Part shown: positions 48,525 through 56,622 of the stretch, piece after piece
Numbering within the stretch: the stretch's first letter is position 1
Layout: each line of letters opens with the position of its first letter
DNA from: Niabella agricola
Lineage (GTDB): Bacteria; Bacteroidota; Bacteroidia; Chitinophagales; Chitinophagaceae
Direction: 5' to 3'
NCBI RefSeq assembly: GCF_021538615.1
Contig: NZ_JAJHIZ010000002.1
Span: 1,184,322-1,248,321, forward strand
DNA length: 64,000 nt
Notes under the pieces: model-generated
The model's database searches: none
What the model saw: only the letters and a program-made list of their open reading frames with translations
Told to the model about the DNA's origin: nothing
Translations under genes and position numbers: made by a program

Positions 48525-49736
48525 TTACTGGTAGTCGCCCATAAACTTGATTGAAGCCATTTCCAGACCAGCTCCGCCACTGTAATTTTGAAGAATCACC
48601 ATCCTGAAATAGCGCATGGGCACAGCGGGCAGCGGCATGACGAATTCCGTTCCGTTATTCACTTCTGCCTGGTCGGCCGCATCCAGCTGTCCATAAGGTA
48701 GGCCGGAGGGTTTTACCAGTTCAAATACGCCGCCAATCTGCGTCCAGCTGTTATCCAGTGCTCCGTTGGGATTGGGATTCATACTGCCATAGATCTTAAA
48801 GAACTTCAGCGTTCCGTTCCGGAATTCCGCCCCGCCGTTCTTCCGCATATAATAGCGGATGCGGCTCAGCACGACGGGTTTGCCCATATCTACCGTAATG
48901 CGTTCCGGTAAGGAATCGGTTTGATTATTGTTGTTCACCACACCATAAAAAGCCCAGTCTCCCGCGCTGTAACCGTTACGGAGCGGTACATTCAGATCGG
49001 AACCGCAGCAGGCCGTCTGATCGCCGGGCAGCACCAGGGCTTTCATAACGCTGCGGTCCAGCACAATCTCATTCATCGACCGCACTTTTGACCATACCGT
49101 ATCCGATACGTTGCCCCAGCGATCCCGTACGTAGGCTCCATACTTCCGTTCGCCGGCACCAAATCCGCGTATAGAAAAGTTACCGATGGTGGCCTTCGAA
49201 TAGCTGGTGTATACATACTCCGGTTTACTGATGGTATCTACCAGAGCAACCACTGCCAGATCTGCAGATGTTGGATTTTCATATTGAATATTGGCCCCTC
49301 CAAAATCGCCATAGATCTGAATAGATTGTTTTACCAAAAGATAGGGTGGAGTATCAGGGTGTACCGTTACCTCTACCGGATCCGACGGCACTTCACTCCG
49401 GCTAACGGTTCTGAGCGTTACTTTATAGTCGGTCGACTTTGCAAAGCCCCTTACCACCAGGGTGTCTGTAAAATAGGATGCTTTTACCTGCTGCTTTGTG
49501 TTTTCATTTACCATAAAATCGGCCTGCACATACATAATAGTGGGGTCGGCAGGAATTGTATAAATGATCTGCGCGCCGCCCGGGATGTTGATCACCTTGA
49601 CGTTGCCGACGGCGGGAGGTTTTACCGTACTTTTATAGATCGGCTGCTGGTCGGTGCCGGTTTGTTTCTGGCAGGAAAAGATGCCCACCAGGAGAAGTGT
49701 CAAAAAACCTGCCGTAATGTTTTTAATATTCTTCAT
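48525..49736 (-). CDS. DUF4959/DUF5126/DUF5000-type surface lipoprotein
   Basis: 403 residues with lipobox VGIFSCQ near residue 22. Three parts: an N-terminal DUF4959 region (about 25-130), a middle DUF5126-type region (about 135-235, with GAGERKYGAYVRDRWGN) and a C-terminal DUF5000 discoidin-like sandwich (about 250-403, SLPERITVDMGKPVVLSRIR). This architecture accompanies SusC/SusD pairs in Bacteroidota and likely displays a glycan-binding surface. It lies 28 bp after SusD and 25 bp before the DUF4998 gene. Confidence 0.9.
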   Translation of the reverse strand: MKNIKNITAGFLTLLLVGIFSCQKQTGTDQQPIYKSTVKPPAVGNVKVINIPGGAQIIYTIPADPTIMYVQADFMVNENTKQQVKASYFTDTLVVRGFAKSTDYKVTLRTVSRSEVPSDPVEVTVHPDTPPYLLVKQSIQIYGDFGGANIQYENPTSADLAVVALVDTISKPEYVYTSYSKATIGNFSIRGFGAGERKYGAYVRDRWGNVSDTVWSKVRSMNEIVLDRSVMKALVLPGDQTACCGSDLNVPLRNGYSAGDWAFYGVVNNNNQTDSLPERITVDMGKPVVLSRIRYYMRKNGGAEFRNGTLKFFKIYGSMNPNPNGALDNSWTQIGGVFELVKPSGLPYGQLDAADQAEVNNGTEFVMPLPAVPMRYFRMVILQNYSGGAGLEMASIKFMGDYQ

Positions 49737-49764
49737 CGTATAAATAGATTAAATCATGAAACAA

Positions 49765-51663
49765 TTACCATAATGGGTTCTGTACCAGGTTAGGGTTTAC
49801 CTGTAAGGCATATTCCTTGATGGGTGCCAGAAAATCCCGGTAGGTATTATGGGGTGTGTAAAGGGTCCTTAACCGGTAGAAGTCTGCTGTTGTTTTTTGT
49901 TCAATGTTCCAGCCGGTAATGGGGCGGTTCATCAGGTCGAGGCGCTTCCAGCGACGCATATTCCAGTAATTTTCCCCTTCAAAGATCATTTCGATCATGG
50001 TTTCCTGCTGAATAATGTTTCGCAGTCCTTCTTTGGTAGCAGGCTTTGCTGCGTTGCGTGAATAATTGCCCCAGGACTCCACCACCCCTTTTAAACCCGC
50101 CCTTGCGCGAACAGAATCCAGGTACTGATACGCTTTTGCACCGGGGCCTTCGGCTTCATTCACCGCTTCTGCATACAACAGGTAAAGTGAGGCCAGACGG
50201 ATCGCGGGCCAGGCATACGCATCGGGCGTGTATGTATTACCGCTTCCGGTGGTTTTCCAGCTTACCAATTTCTTAGGGTAATAGCCAGTAAACGAAACCC
50301 GGGAAAGTCCGCCGCTGGTGGAAGGCGATCCCCAAAGGGTGGGCAAGTAGAGTAAATTTGTTTCACTCGGACGCTGCGACATAAAATAGGCTGCCCCGTC
50401 AAAAACAAGATCTGCATAAAAACGATATTCCCGGTCCATATTAAAACCGGAGGTGGTATAGTTGGGCTTCATAATGCTGCGCTGTTCGGCCGGCACTGTT
50501 TTCAGCGCGGTATACCGGTTGGCATAATCCCAGGTGGGATCCTCGCTGATGGGTACACCATGTTTCGTATAAAAAATTTCACAGGCGTTCAGGTTGGCCG
50601 CCCATAATGAATAGGTATACGAATACACTTCGTTACGGGGCGCACAAAACCGCTGTAACTCGCTGGAGTTGCTGTTTGTAAATACCCATATCTGTTCGGG
50701 GTTCCATTCTTCTGTTACCGCCCCCCGGATGTCCATTAGCTTTCTTGAGCTGTCGCTGATTGCGTTCAAATCAAAGGGAGCTTTGAAATAATGCAGCCGG
50801 AACCCGGCCCCATGCGCCGCCTTAATCGCATCATCGCAGGCCTGGGCTGCTTTTACCCATTTGCCATTATCAAAGGCGGTGCTCACCAGCGCTTTACCAT
50901 CTTTGTTTTTCAGATCGGCATAATCTGTATTCCCGTTAAACAGCGGGCTTGCATTTTGTACCATTGCATAGGCCTTTATTGCCAGTGCAATAGGCGCCGT
51001 GATGCGCCCCAGCTCTTCCCGCTGATTGTATACAACCGACGGAAGATCCGGTGTGGCTTCATCAATCAGTTCCGCAATATAGCCGCTCACTTCATCCACG
51101 GGGGCCCGGCTGGCCCGCACCTCATCCACCCCTGCCGATACAGGCAGGTTTTCGCGGATCACCGGTACAGGACCGTACATACGCAGGAGGAGGAAATGAT
51201 AATAGGCTTTTAATACCTTAACTTCCGCGATCCACCGTTTCCGCTCTACCGCCTCAATATCCGGTACCTTACCGATATTCTCCAGGAAAATATTGCAGGT
51301 ACGGATGGCCTGGAACATAGCCACGCCGCCGTTTTGCCCATCCCAGTAATTATTGATCGGCTCTACGGTATTCTGATAATCGTAGCTCAGTTCAAAAATG
51401 GAATTGGGTATGCCCGGGGCCTGTGATCCCGGGTAGGGAGAAGCGATCTCCCGGCTTCCGAGCAATCCGTAATTGCTGCTCGGACTACCCAGTTTGGGCA
51501 GGTAGGAATAGCAGGTAAATAAATATTTTTTTGCCGTTACTTTCAGCTGAAAGGCCTGGTCCAGGGTAGCTATATTGTCTGGCACGACATCCATGAATTT
51601 ATTGCAGGAAAACAATCCCAGGAGCAGGATCACCGGCAGTATTCTTATACATTTCATATCCAA
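49765..51663 (-). CDS. RagB/SusD-family glycan-binding lipoprotein
   Basis: 632 residues, lipobox LLLGLFSCNKF. SusD fold: N-terminal helical part (SYLPKLGSPSSNYGLLGSRE, EVKVLKAYYHFLLLRMYG), TPR-like helices (IALAIKAYAMVQNASPLFNG) and the usual ending (NMRRWKRLDLMN, APIKEYALQVNPNLVQNPLW). It sits over the SusC barrel and hands oligosaccharides to it. It lies 19 bp after SusC, so the two are co-expressed. Confidence 0.96.
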   Translation of the reverse strand: MDMKCIRILPVILLLGLFSCNKFMDVVPDNIATLDQAFQLKVTAKKYLFTCYSYLPKLGSPSSNYGLLGSREIASPYPGSQAPGIPNSIFELSYDYQNTVEPINNYWDGQNGGVAMFQAIRTCNIFLENIGKVPDIEAVERKRWIAEVKVLKAYYHFLLLRMYGPVPVIRENLPVSAGVDEVRASRAPVDEVSGYIAELIDEATPDLPSVVYNQREELGRITAPIALAIKAYAMVQNASPLFNGNTDYADLKNKDGKALVSTAFDNGKWVKAAQACDDAIKAAHGAGFRLHYFKAPFDLNAISDSSRKLMDIRGAVTEEWNPEQIWVFTNSNSSELQRFCAPRNEVYSYTYSLWAANLNACEIFYTKHGVPISEDPTWDYANRYTALKTVPAEQRSIMKPNYTTSGFNMDREYRFYADLVFDGAAYFMSQRPSETNLLYLPTLWGSPSTSGGLSRVSFTGYYPKKLVSWKTTGSGNTYTPDAYAWPAIRLASLYLLYAEAVNEAEGPGAKAYQYLDSVRARAGLKGVVESWGNYSRNAAKPATKEGLRNIIQQETMIEMIFEGENYWNMRRWKRLDLMNRPITGWNIEQKTTADFYRLRTLYTPHNTYRDFLAPIKEYALQVNPNLVQNPLW

Positions 51664-51682
51664 TGATTTTCTTTTTTGAATT

Positions 51683-54600
51683 TTATTTTAGGGTAAGATT
51701 GATACCTGCATTGAGCACCAGCTGAATCGGGTATCCGAGGCCATTACCTCCCATTTCCACATCCCAGAGATTAAACTTGCTGAACGTATGCAGGTTCAAA
51801 CCATTCACATAAAAACGGGCGTTGGAAAAATGCAGCCGGTTCATGAGTTTGCTGGAAAGAGTATACCCCAGTTCCGCAGATTTTATGCGTAACAGTGCCC
51901 CGTTGCGCATAAACCAGGTACTTTTCTGGGTATTATTTGCATTAAGGTCTGTGCTAAGGCGTGGCCACAATGCATAAATATTCCGGTTGTCCTCACTCCA
52001 GTGGTTATCGGCCCATACTTTTAGCAGCTGGCGCTGTTCCTGTATAAACGGTGCTGTGCCAATATAGTTACCTGCATTATCATAATCTGCAACGCTAATC
52101 CAGAACGACTCCCGGGCCAGCCCCTGGAAGAATACCGAAAAATCAAACCGGCCAACCCCCGTAGAAACCCCAAAACCATATACGATTTCCGGTGTGATAG
52201 GAAAACCGATGGGTACCTGGTCGAGCGTGGTGATCTTTCCATCTCCGTTCACATCCCGGTATTTGATATCGCCGCCCCCATAAGGACCAAAGCTTTGTTT
52301 GGGCGCATTCTGGGCATCAAGGTCGTCTACAAACAGGCGTTCTGCTAAATATCCCCATTGCTGCGAAAGGGAACGGCCTGGATGCAGCATGTTCTGCTCT
52401 TTATACTGGGGTTCCTCATATACATCGTAGGCGCTGCTGGCATAGGTAAAATTTGCCATGGCCTTGGCCCACCATTTGCTGGTGATTTGCTGCTGGTAAT
52501 CCATGGCTACCTCCACCCCGTGAGACCGGGCCTTACCAACATTGGCGCGGGTAGCTGCCGAAAGACCCATCGAGGAGGGCACCGAGGCCCGGGTCATGAG
52601 GATATTGGTGCGCCGTTCCTGGTACATATCCACATCCAGGTTCAACTTGCCAAAGAAGGAGGTTTCCAATCCAAAATTCGTTTTGGCGGCTTTCTCCCAG
52701 GTAATCTGGTCATTGGCATACCGCCCGATACTGATCCCTGGCAGTACAAAATCTTTCAGCGTACCAAACCGCATCGCTCTTCCAGCATCGTTCATATTAA
52801 CTTCAGAAAGATAAAAGAACCGGTCTGTTGCGTCCCCGATATTATCGTTCCCCACAAAACCATAGGTAGCTCTCAGTTTCAATTTTGAAACTACATTTTT
52901 TATACCTTCCCAGAATTTTTCATTCGATACCGTATAGGCAGCACCGGCTGAGGGAAAGAATCCAAAGCGATGAATGCGGGCAAAACGTTCGGACCCATTA
53001 TAGCCAAAATTAAATTCCGCGGCATAACGGCTGTCATATACATAAGATACGCGGCCCGACAACCCCAGGTTACGGAATGGTAACGAGGCCTGCAGGGAGC
53101 CGGGGTTACCGCTGCTGCTGTTCTTTGCAATACCCACCAGGGTACCGCTGAGGCTGTGCACATTATTGAATTCCCTCCGGTAATCCAGTGCCAGTTCGCT
53201 GTAAAAATCGGCCGAAAGCGTCTTGGGCCCCTCAATGTAGTTTAAATACTCCGTACCGACGGCAGCAGCCGAACCGGTTTCCATATTTAACGGAAGCAAA
53301 TCATAATGCCTGGTGTTGTAGTCGTAGTTTGTGGCAATGTAGAAAAACGGATTATACGCACGAGTCAACGAAAATTCGCCGTTGCGCTGCAGGTTCAGCA
53401 ACCCGCGGGCCGATAGTCCGTTTGTAATAAAATCCAGCTTTTGGTTCACCCCAATCTGTGCATTGAGGGCAAACCTGTTAGAGGATTTGTATCCTTTTTG
53501 CAGCATGGCATAAGGATTATTATATTGAGCATTGCCGGCATTACCAAACATAATGTGCTTTACATATTTGGTTTCCTCAGTTGGCTCGTAATATGCCGGG
53601 AACATTACCGGGTTCGATCGCATAATTTGTCCGAAAATATCTGCTCCACCCGCCAATGGTCCTTTGTAGTCATCAAAAGCGCCGGAAAGCCGCACAACCA
53701 TCTCCGTTGTTTGCGTAAGACTAATATTTACATTGCTTCTTAATGAATAGGACATCAGTTTGGAATTACTGTTAAAATTGGTCCTCTGGTCCACTTTTAA
53801 GATACCGTTATCAATATTCAGTCCCCCGGAAACGTAATACCGGGCTACCTTTCCACCGCCGCTCAGGTTCAGATTGAAACGCTGGTTATTGGCGGCATTC
53901 TTCAACAGCATTTTCTGCCAGTCAGTAACCGGGTATACCACAGGGTCTATTCCTTTCTGGGTATTCTCTATTTTATTTTTCGGATACAGCAAGCCACCCA
54001 GGGGATTGCGCGTTAGTACCGCTTCGTTGGCCAGTTCCATATACGTGATCGGATCCGCCAGTTCAACATTCCGGGTGGATTGCGACCGGGAATTTTCAAC
54101 CCGGAGGGAAACATTCACCTTACTTTCCTTACCCTGTTTTGTAGTGATCAGGATTACCCCGTTGGCACCCTTTGACCCATACAATGCCGCTGCGGTGGCA
54201 TCTTTCAAAATAGAAAAGCTGGCGATATCATCTACCTGCAATCTTGCAAGATCGGTGGTGGTTACCTGTATATTATCGATCAGGATCAGAGGTGAAGAGC
54301 GGTAGCTCTCTCCAAACGTGCTTACACCGCGTATAAAAAAATCGGCATTATCAGCGCCGGGCTCACCACTCCGCTGGAAGGCGATGATGCCTGCCAGCTT
54401 CCCCGCCAGCGCATTGGTAAGGTTACTGGCCGGGATCTTGAGCTCCGCCGGATTGATGCTGGTTACGGAACCCACGATTTCTTTTTTGCGTTGTGTTCCA
54501 TGCGCTACCACCACTACCTCATTGTCGGTACTGGCCTCTGAAGGCTCTAACGCAATTTTCAGCGCTCCTGCCTTTGATACGGATGATTCAATGGTCTTGT

Positions 54601-54853
54601 ATCCAACAAAGGACACCACCAGCGTGCCGCCCCTGGCCGGAAGCTCAAGAACGAACGTACCGTCGGCCCCGGAAACCGCCCGGCTTTCGGTACCTTTTAA
54701 CTCGATGGTAGCGCCCTGTAGCGGCAATTCGTCTCCGGCCGCCACCACACGGCCCTCCACCTTTATCTGCCCCTGCGCCGCTGCAGGCAGATACATACAT
54801 GCCAGGCATAAAATGCCGGTGAAGCAAAACAGGAATCTCGTTAGTTTGAACAT
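51683..54853 (-). CDS. SusC/RagA-type TonB-linked outer-membrane transporter
   Basis: 1056 residues, complete. Signal peptide about 1-27, carboxypeptidase-regulatory-like domain (about 30-115, GATIELKGTESRAVSGADG), TonB box (NEVVVVAHG), plug (SGEPGADNADFFIRGVSTFG, ALYGSKGANGVILITTK) and a long beta-barrel ending VLNAGINLTLK. Unlike the partial SusC at the left edge it has no STN domain, so it is not tied to a sigma/FecR pair. Regulation more likely goes through the divergent AraC gene or an operator between them. Substrate is unknown; co-location suggests oligosaccharides of the same glycan. Confidence 0.97.
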   Translation of the reverse strand: MFKLTRFLFCFTGILCLACMYLPAAAQGQIKVEGRVVAAGDELPLQGATIELKGTESRAVSGADGTFVLELPARGGTLVVSFVGYKTIESSVSKAGALKIALEPSEASTDNEVVVVAHGTQRKKEIVGSVTSINPAELKIPASNLTNALAGKLAGIIAFQRSGEPGADNADFFIRGVSTFGESYRSSPLILIDNIQVTTTDLARLQVDDIASFSILKDATAAALYGSKGANGVILITTKQGKESKVNVSLRVENSRSQSTRNVELADPITYMELANEAVLTRNPLGGLLYPKNKIENTQKGIDPVVYPVTDWQKMLLKNAANNQRFNLNLSGGGKVARYYVSGGLNIDNGILKVDQRTNFNSNSKLMSYSLRSNVNISLTQTTEMVVRLSGAFDDYKGPLAGGADIFGQIMRSNPVMFPAYYEPTEETKYVKHIMFGNAGNAQYNNPYAMLQKGYKSSNRFALNAQIGVNQKLDFITNGLSARGLLNLQRNGEFSLTRAYNPFFYIATNYDYNTRHYDLLPLNMETGSAAAVGTEYLNYIEGPKTLSADFYSELALDYRREFNNVHSLSGTLVGIAKNSSSGNPGSLQASLPFRNLGLSGRVSYVYDSRYAAEFNFGYNGSERFARIHRFGFFPSAGAAYTVSNEKFWEGIKNVVSKLKLRATYGFVGNDNIGDATDRFFYLSEVNMNDAGRAMRFGTLKDFVLPGISIGRYANDQITWEKAAKTNFGLETSFFGKLNLDVDMYQERRTNILMTRASVPSSMGLSAATRANVGKARSHGVEVAMDYQQQITSKWWAKAMANFTYASSAYDVYEEPQYKEQNMLHPGRSLSQQWGYLAERLFVDDLDAQNAPKQSFGPYGGGDIKYRDVNGDGKITTLDQVPIGFPITPEIVYGFGVSTGVGRFDFSVFFQGLARESFWISVADYDNAGNYIGTAPFIQEQRQLLKVWADNHWSEDNRNIYALWPRLSTDLNANNTQKSTWFMRNGALLRIKSAELGYTLSSKLMNRLHFSNARFYVNGLNLHTFSKFNLWDVEMGGNGLGYPIQLVLNAGINLTLK

Positions 54854-54936
54854 AATTAATTAATGGTTTAATGCTGTGCTTGAATCGTTATAAATGAATA
54901 GGCCGAACAAAATTTCTGATTAAAATACTTTTGCCC

Positions 54937-54973
54937 AACAACGGATTTGACCAGTTTTGATGTTATTTTTGCA
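54937..54973. repeat. 37-bp direct repeat, right copy (flanks SusCD operon)
   Basis: Matches 47312-47348 at 30 of 37 positions. It lies in the divergent region between SusC and AraC. Its right end forms part of the palindrome at 54966-54987, and TATTTTTG at 54964-54971 looks like a plus-strand -7 box. Confidence 0.55.
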
Positions 54974-54987
54974 ATCGATTGCAAAAA
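54966..54987. promoter_or_regulatory. Perfect 22-bp palindrome, LacI-type operator
   Basis: Perfect palindrome with core TGCAATCGATTGCA, which fits the LacI/CcpA-type consensus TGnAAnCGnTTnCA exactly, extended by five T and five A arms. It overlaps the probable -7 box TATTTTTG (54964-54971) of the rightward AraC promoter, a typical repressor position, and is 113 bp upstream of the leftward SusC gene. No LacI-family gene lies in the window, so the binder is elsewhere or is one of the local regulators. Confidence 0.65.
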
Positions 54988-55059
54988 ATCACAAAAAGGA
55001 AATCATGTGGCGTAGGGCGCGATGTTTAAAGCAACGATCCTATTCAAAATCAGCAGCTA

Positions 55060-55938
55060 ATGCAGTTTATATACGAAAATTTTACGTTTCCCCCGGACCA
55101 ATCCTTTACGGTTCGTTCAGAGTTCCTCGAGGTAAAAAAATACCAGTCCTTTAAGTGTCATGTCAATTTTGAAATAGCCCTTATTGAGAACTGTACCGGC
55201 AAACGTTTTATAGGCGATCATATTGAAGAATTTGACGGAGCAGAGCTGGTGCTGATGGCCAGCTATCTCCCCCATTGCTGGCAGTATTACCGCACCAACG
55301 ATCCGCTGATTCCTGCACACGCCATTGTGGTACATTTTTTCCCGGATTTTATGGGCGATGGCCTGTTGCGCAAACCGGAGGCCCGGCACCTGGCAGCATT
55401 GTTTGCAGCCGCCGCAAAGGGCATTCTGTTTACGGGTGAAACGCTGCGTAAGGCGAAAATGATCCTGCAAGAGATGTTGTACGAAAAGGGACTTACGCGG
55501 TCGGCATTAATGCTGCAACTGCTGGATGTGCTAGCGCTTTCCGCATCTTCCCGGGTACTAAGCTCCCCGGGCTTTAATATCATTGAAAGTTCGGGTGAAG
55601 CCAATAAGATCAACCAGATATTTGATCATATCTTCAAACATTTCAGAAACCCCATCACACTGGAGGAAGTGGCCGCCCTGATCCCGATGTCATCGGCCGC
55701 CTTCTGCCGGTTCTTTAAATCCAAAACGGGCAGAACCCTTACGGACTTTATAAAAGAAGTACGCATCGGGCACGCGGCCAAACTTTTACTGGCACAATCG
55801 CATAATGTGTCCGAAGCCTGTTACAACAGCGGCTATAACAATATTTCCAATTTCAACAAACATTTTAAAGAGATCAAGGGCGTTTCTCCGAAGGAGTTTT
55901 TGAAACAATACCAGCTTGCGGAGGCGGCAGGCGTTTAG
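55060..55938 (+). CDS. AraC-family transcriptional regulator (second of two close paralogues)
   Basis: 292 residues. N-terminal sensor (about 1-150) and C-terminal double helix-turn-helix (about 185-285, FCRFFKSKTGRTLTDFIKEV and YNSGYNNISNFNKHFKE). It is strongly similar along its whole length to the AraC protein at 34949-35815, pointing to recent duplication and possibly the same DNA site and ligand. It is divergent from the SusC operon with about 206 bp between the starts. It probably activates that operon and may be repressed through the palindrome upstream. Confidence 0.95.
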   Translation: MQFIYENFTFPPDQSFTVRSEFLEVKKYQSFKCHVNFEIALIENCTGKRFIGDHIEEFDGAELVLMASYLPHCWQYYRTNDPLIPAHAIVVHFFPDFMGDGLLRKPEARHLAALFAAAAKGILFTGETLRKAKMILQEMLYEKGLTRSALMLQLLDVLALSASSRVLSSPGFNIIESSGEANKINQIFDHIFKHFRNPITLEEVAALIPMSSAAFCRFFKSKTGRTLTDFIKEVRIGHAAKLLLAQSHNVSEACYNSGYNNISNFNKHFKEIKGVSPKEFLKQYQLAEAAGV

Positions 55939-56116
55939 CATTTAGCTATCAGTCCTCAGTCTTCAGTTGGTATAAGGAACAGCGGGCAGGCATCAGGTAT
56001 AATACGAAATCAAACCTGAAACTTTAAACATTAAGCCTGGAGCGGCGTTCACTATTCAGCCTGTCAATCGACCTGGTTGCCGGTGAACAGCCGTTGCACT
56101 TTGAACTAAAGATGCC
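55939..56116. repeat. Degenerate intergenic repeat tract after AraC gene
   Basis: Stretches such as ATTTAGCTATCAGTCCTCAG and TTAAACATTAAGCCTGG resemble the degenerate tract at 29467-29588. It lies between convergent genes. No ORF is supported and no strong terminator hairpin was seen. Confidence 0.45.
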
Positions 56117-56551
56117 TTATTCTTCAAACAAATAAAAGGGCTTTGCTTCTACCCATTTTTGTCCGGGTGCGGTGCCGGGTACCCCTGCCTGATAGGTATC
56201 CATCAACCGGTTCCATTCTGCACAACGAGGGCTATACGATTCCGCTACCTTGCTCATACTGTCGAGACTGGCCCCCCGGGGTACGAGGATGGACATCACC
56301 ACCAGGTGATCAAAGCGCGACAGGCTGATCTTTCTGTAACCGGCTTTTTTAAATCCGGCTTCAACCTCCGGCCAGATATGCTGATGATGGTCCAGGTATT
56401 CCCGGATCTTTTCATCACCGGGAGCGATCGTTACCACAAAGAGCCGTTCTTCCAGGTCGCCGGCCGTTTTGGGCCGTTTACACGACACTGTTCCAGCAAA
56501 CAATCCTGCCAGCGAACACAGGTATAAACAGCTTTTTATTTTTGTATGCAT
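56117..56551 (-). CDS. L-rhamnose mutarotase-family (RhaM/DUF718) lipoprotein
   Basis: 144 residues from the ATG at 56551; the longer start would put a poor leader before the signal segment. The N-terminus has a signal sequence ending in lipobox AGTVSCKR, so it is predicted to be a lipoprotein. The rest is a RhaM-type dimeric alpha/beta barrel: YLDHHQHIWPEVEAGFKKAG, ISLSRFDHLVVMSILV and PRCAEWNRLMDTYQAG. The family interconverts anomers of L-rhamnose or L-fucose. An exported version is unusual, because known RhaM proteins act in the cytoplasm. It is last in the four-gene run, 71 bp after the symporter. Confidence 0.85.
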   Translation of the reverse strand: MHTKIKSCLYLCSLAGLFAGTVSCKRPKTAGDLEERLFVVTIAPGDEKIREYLDHHQHIWPEVEAGFKKAGYRKISLSRFDHLVVMSILVPRGASLDSMSKVAESYSPRCAEWNRLMDTYQAGVPGTAPGQKWVEAKPFYLFEE

Positions 56552-56622
56552 GTTCTTTGTTTTATTATTTGATCCTGTATGATAAAGCCGCAACAGAACC
56601 GGATCCTTCTTTATCTAAGGCA

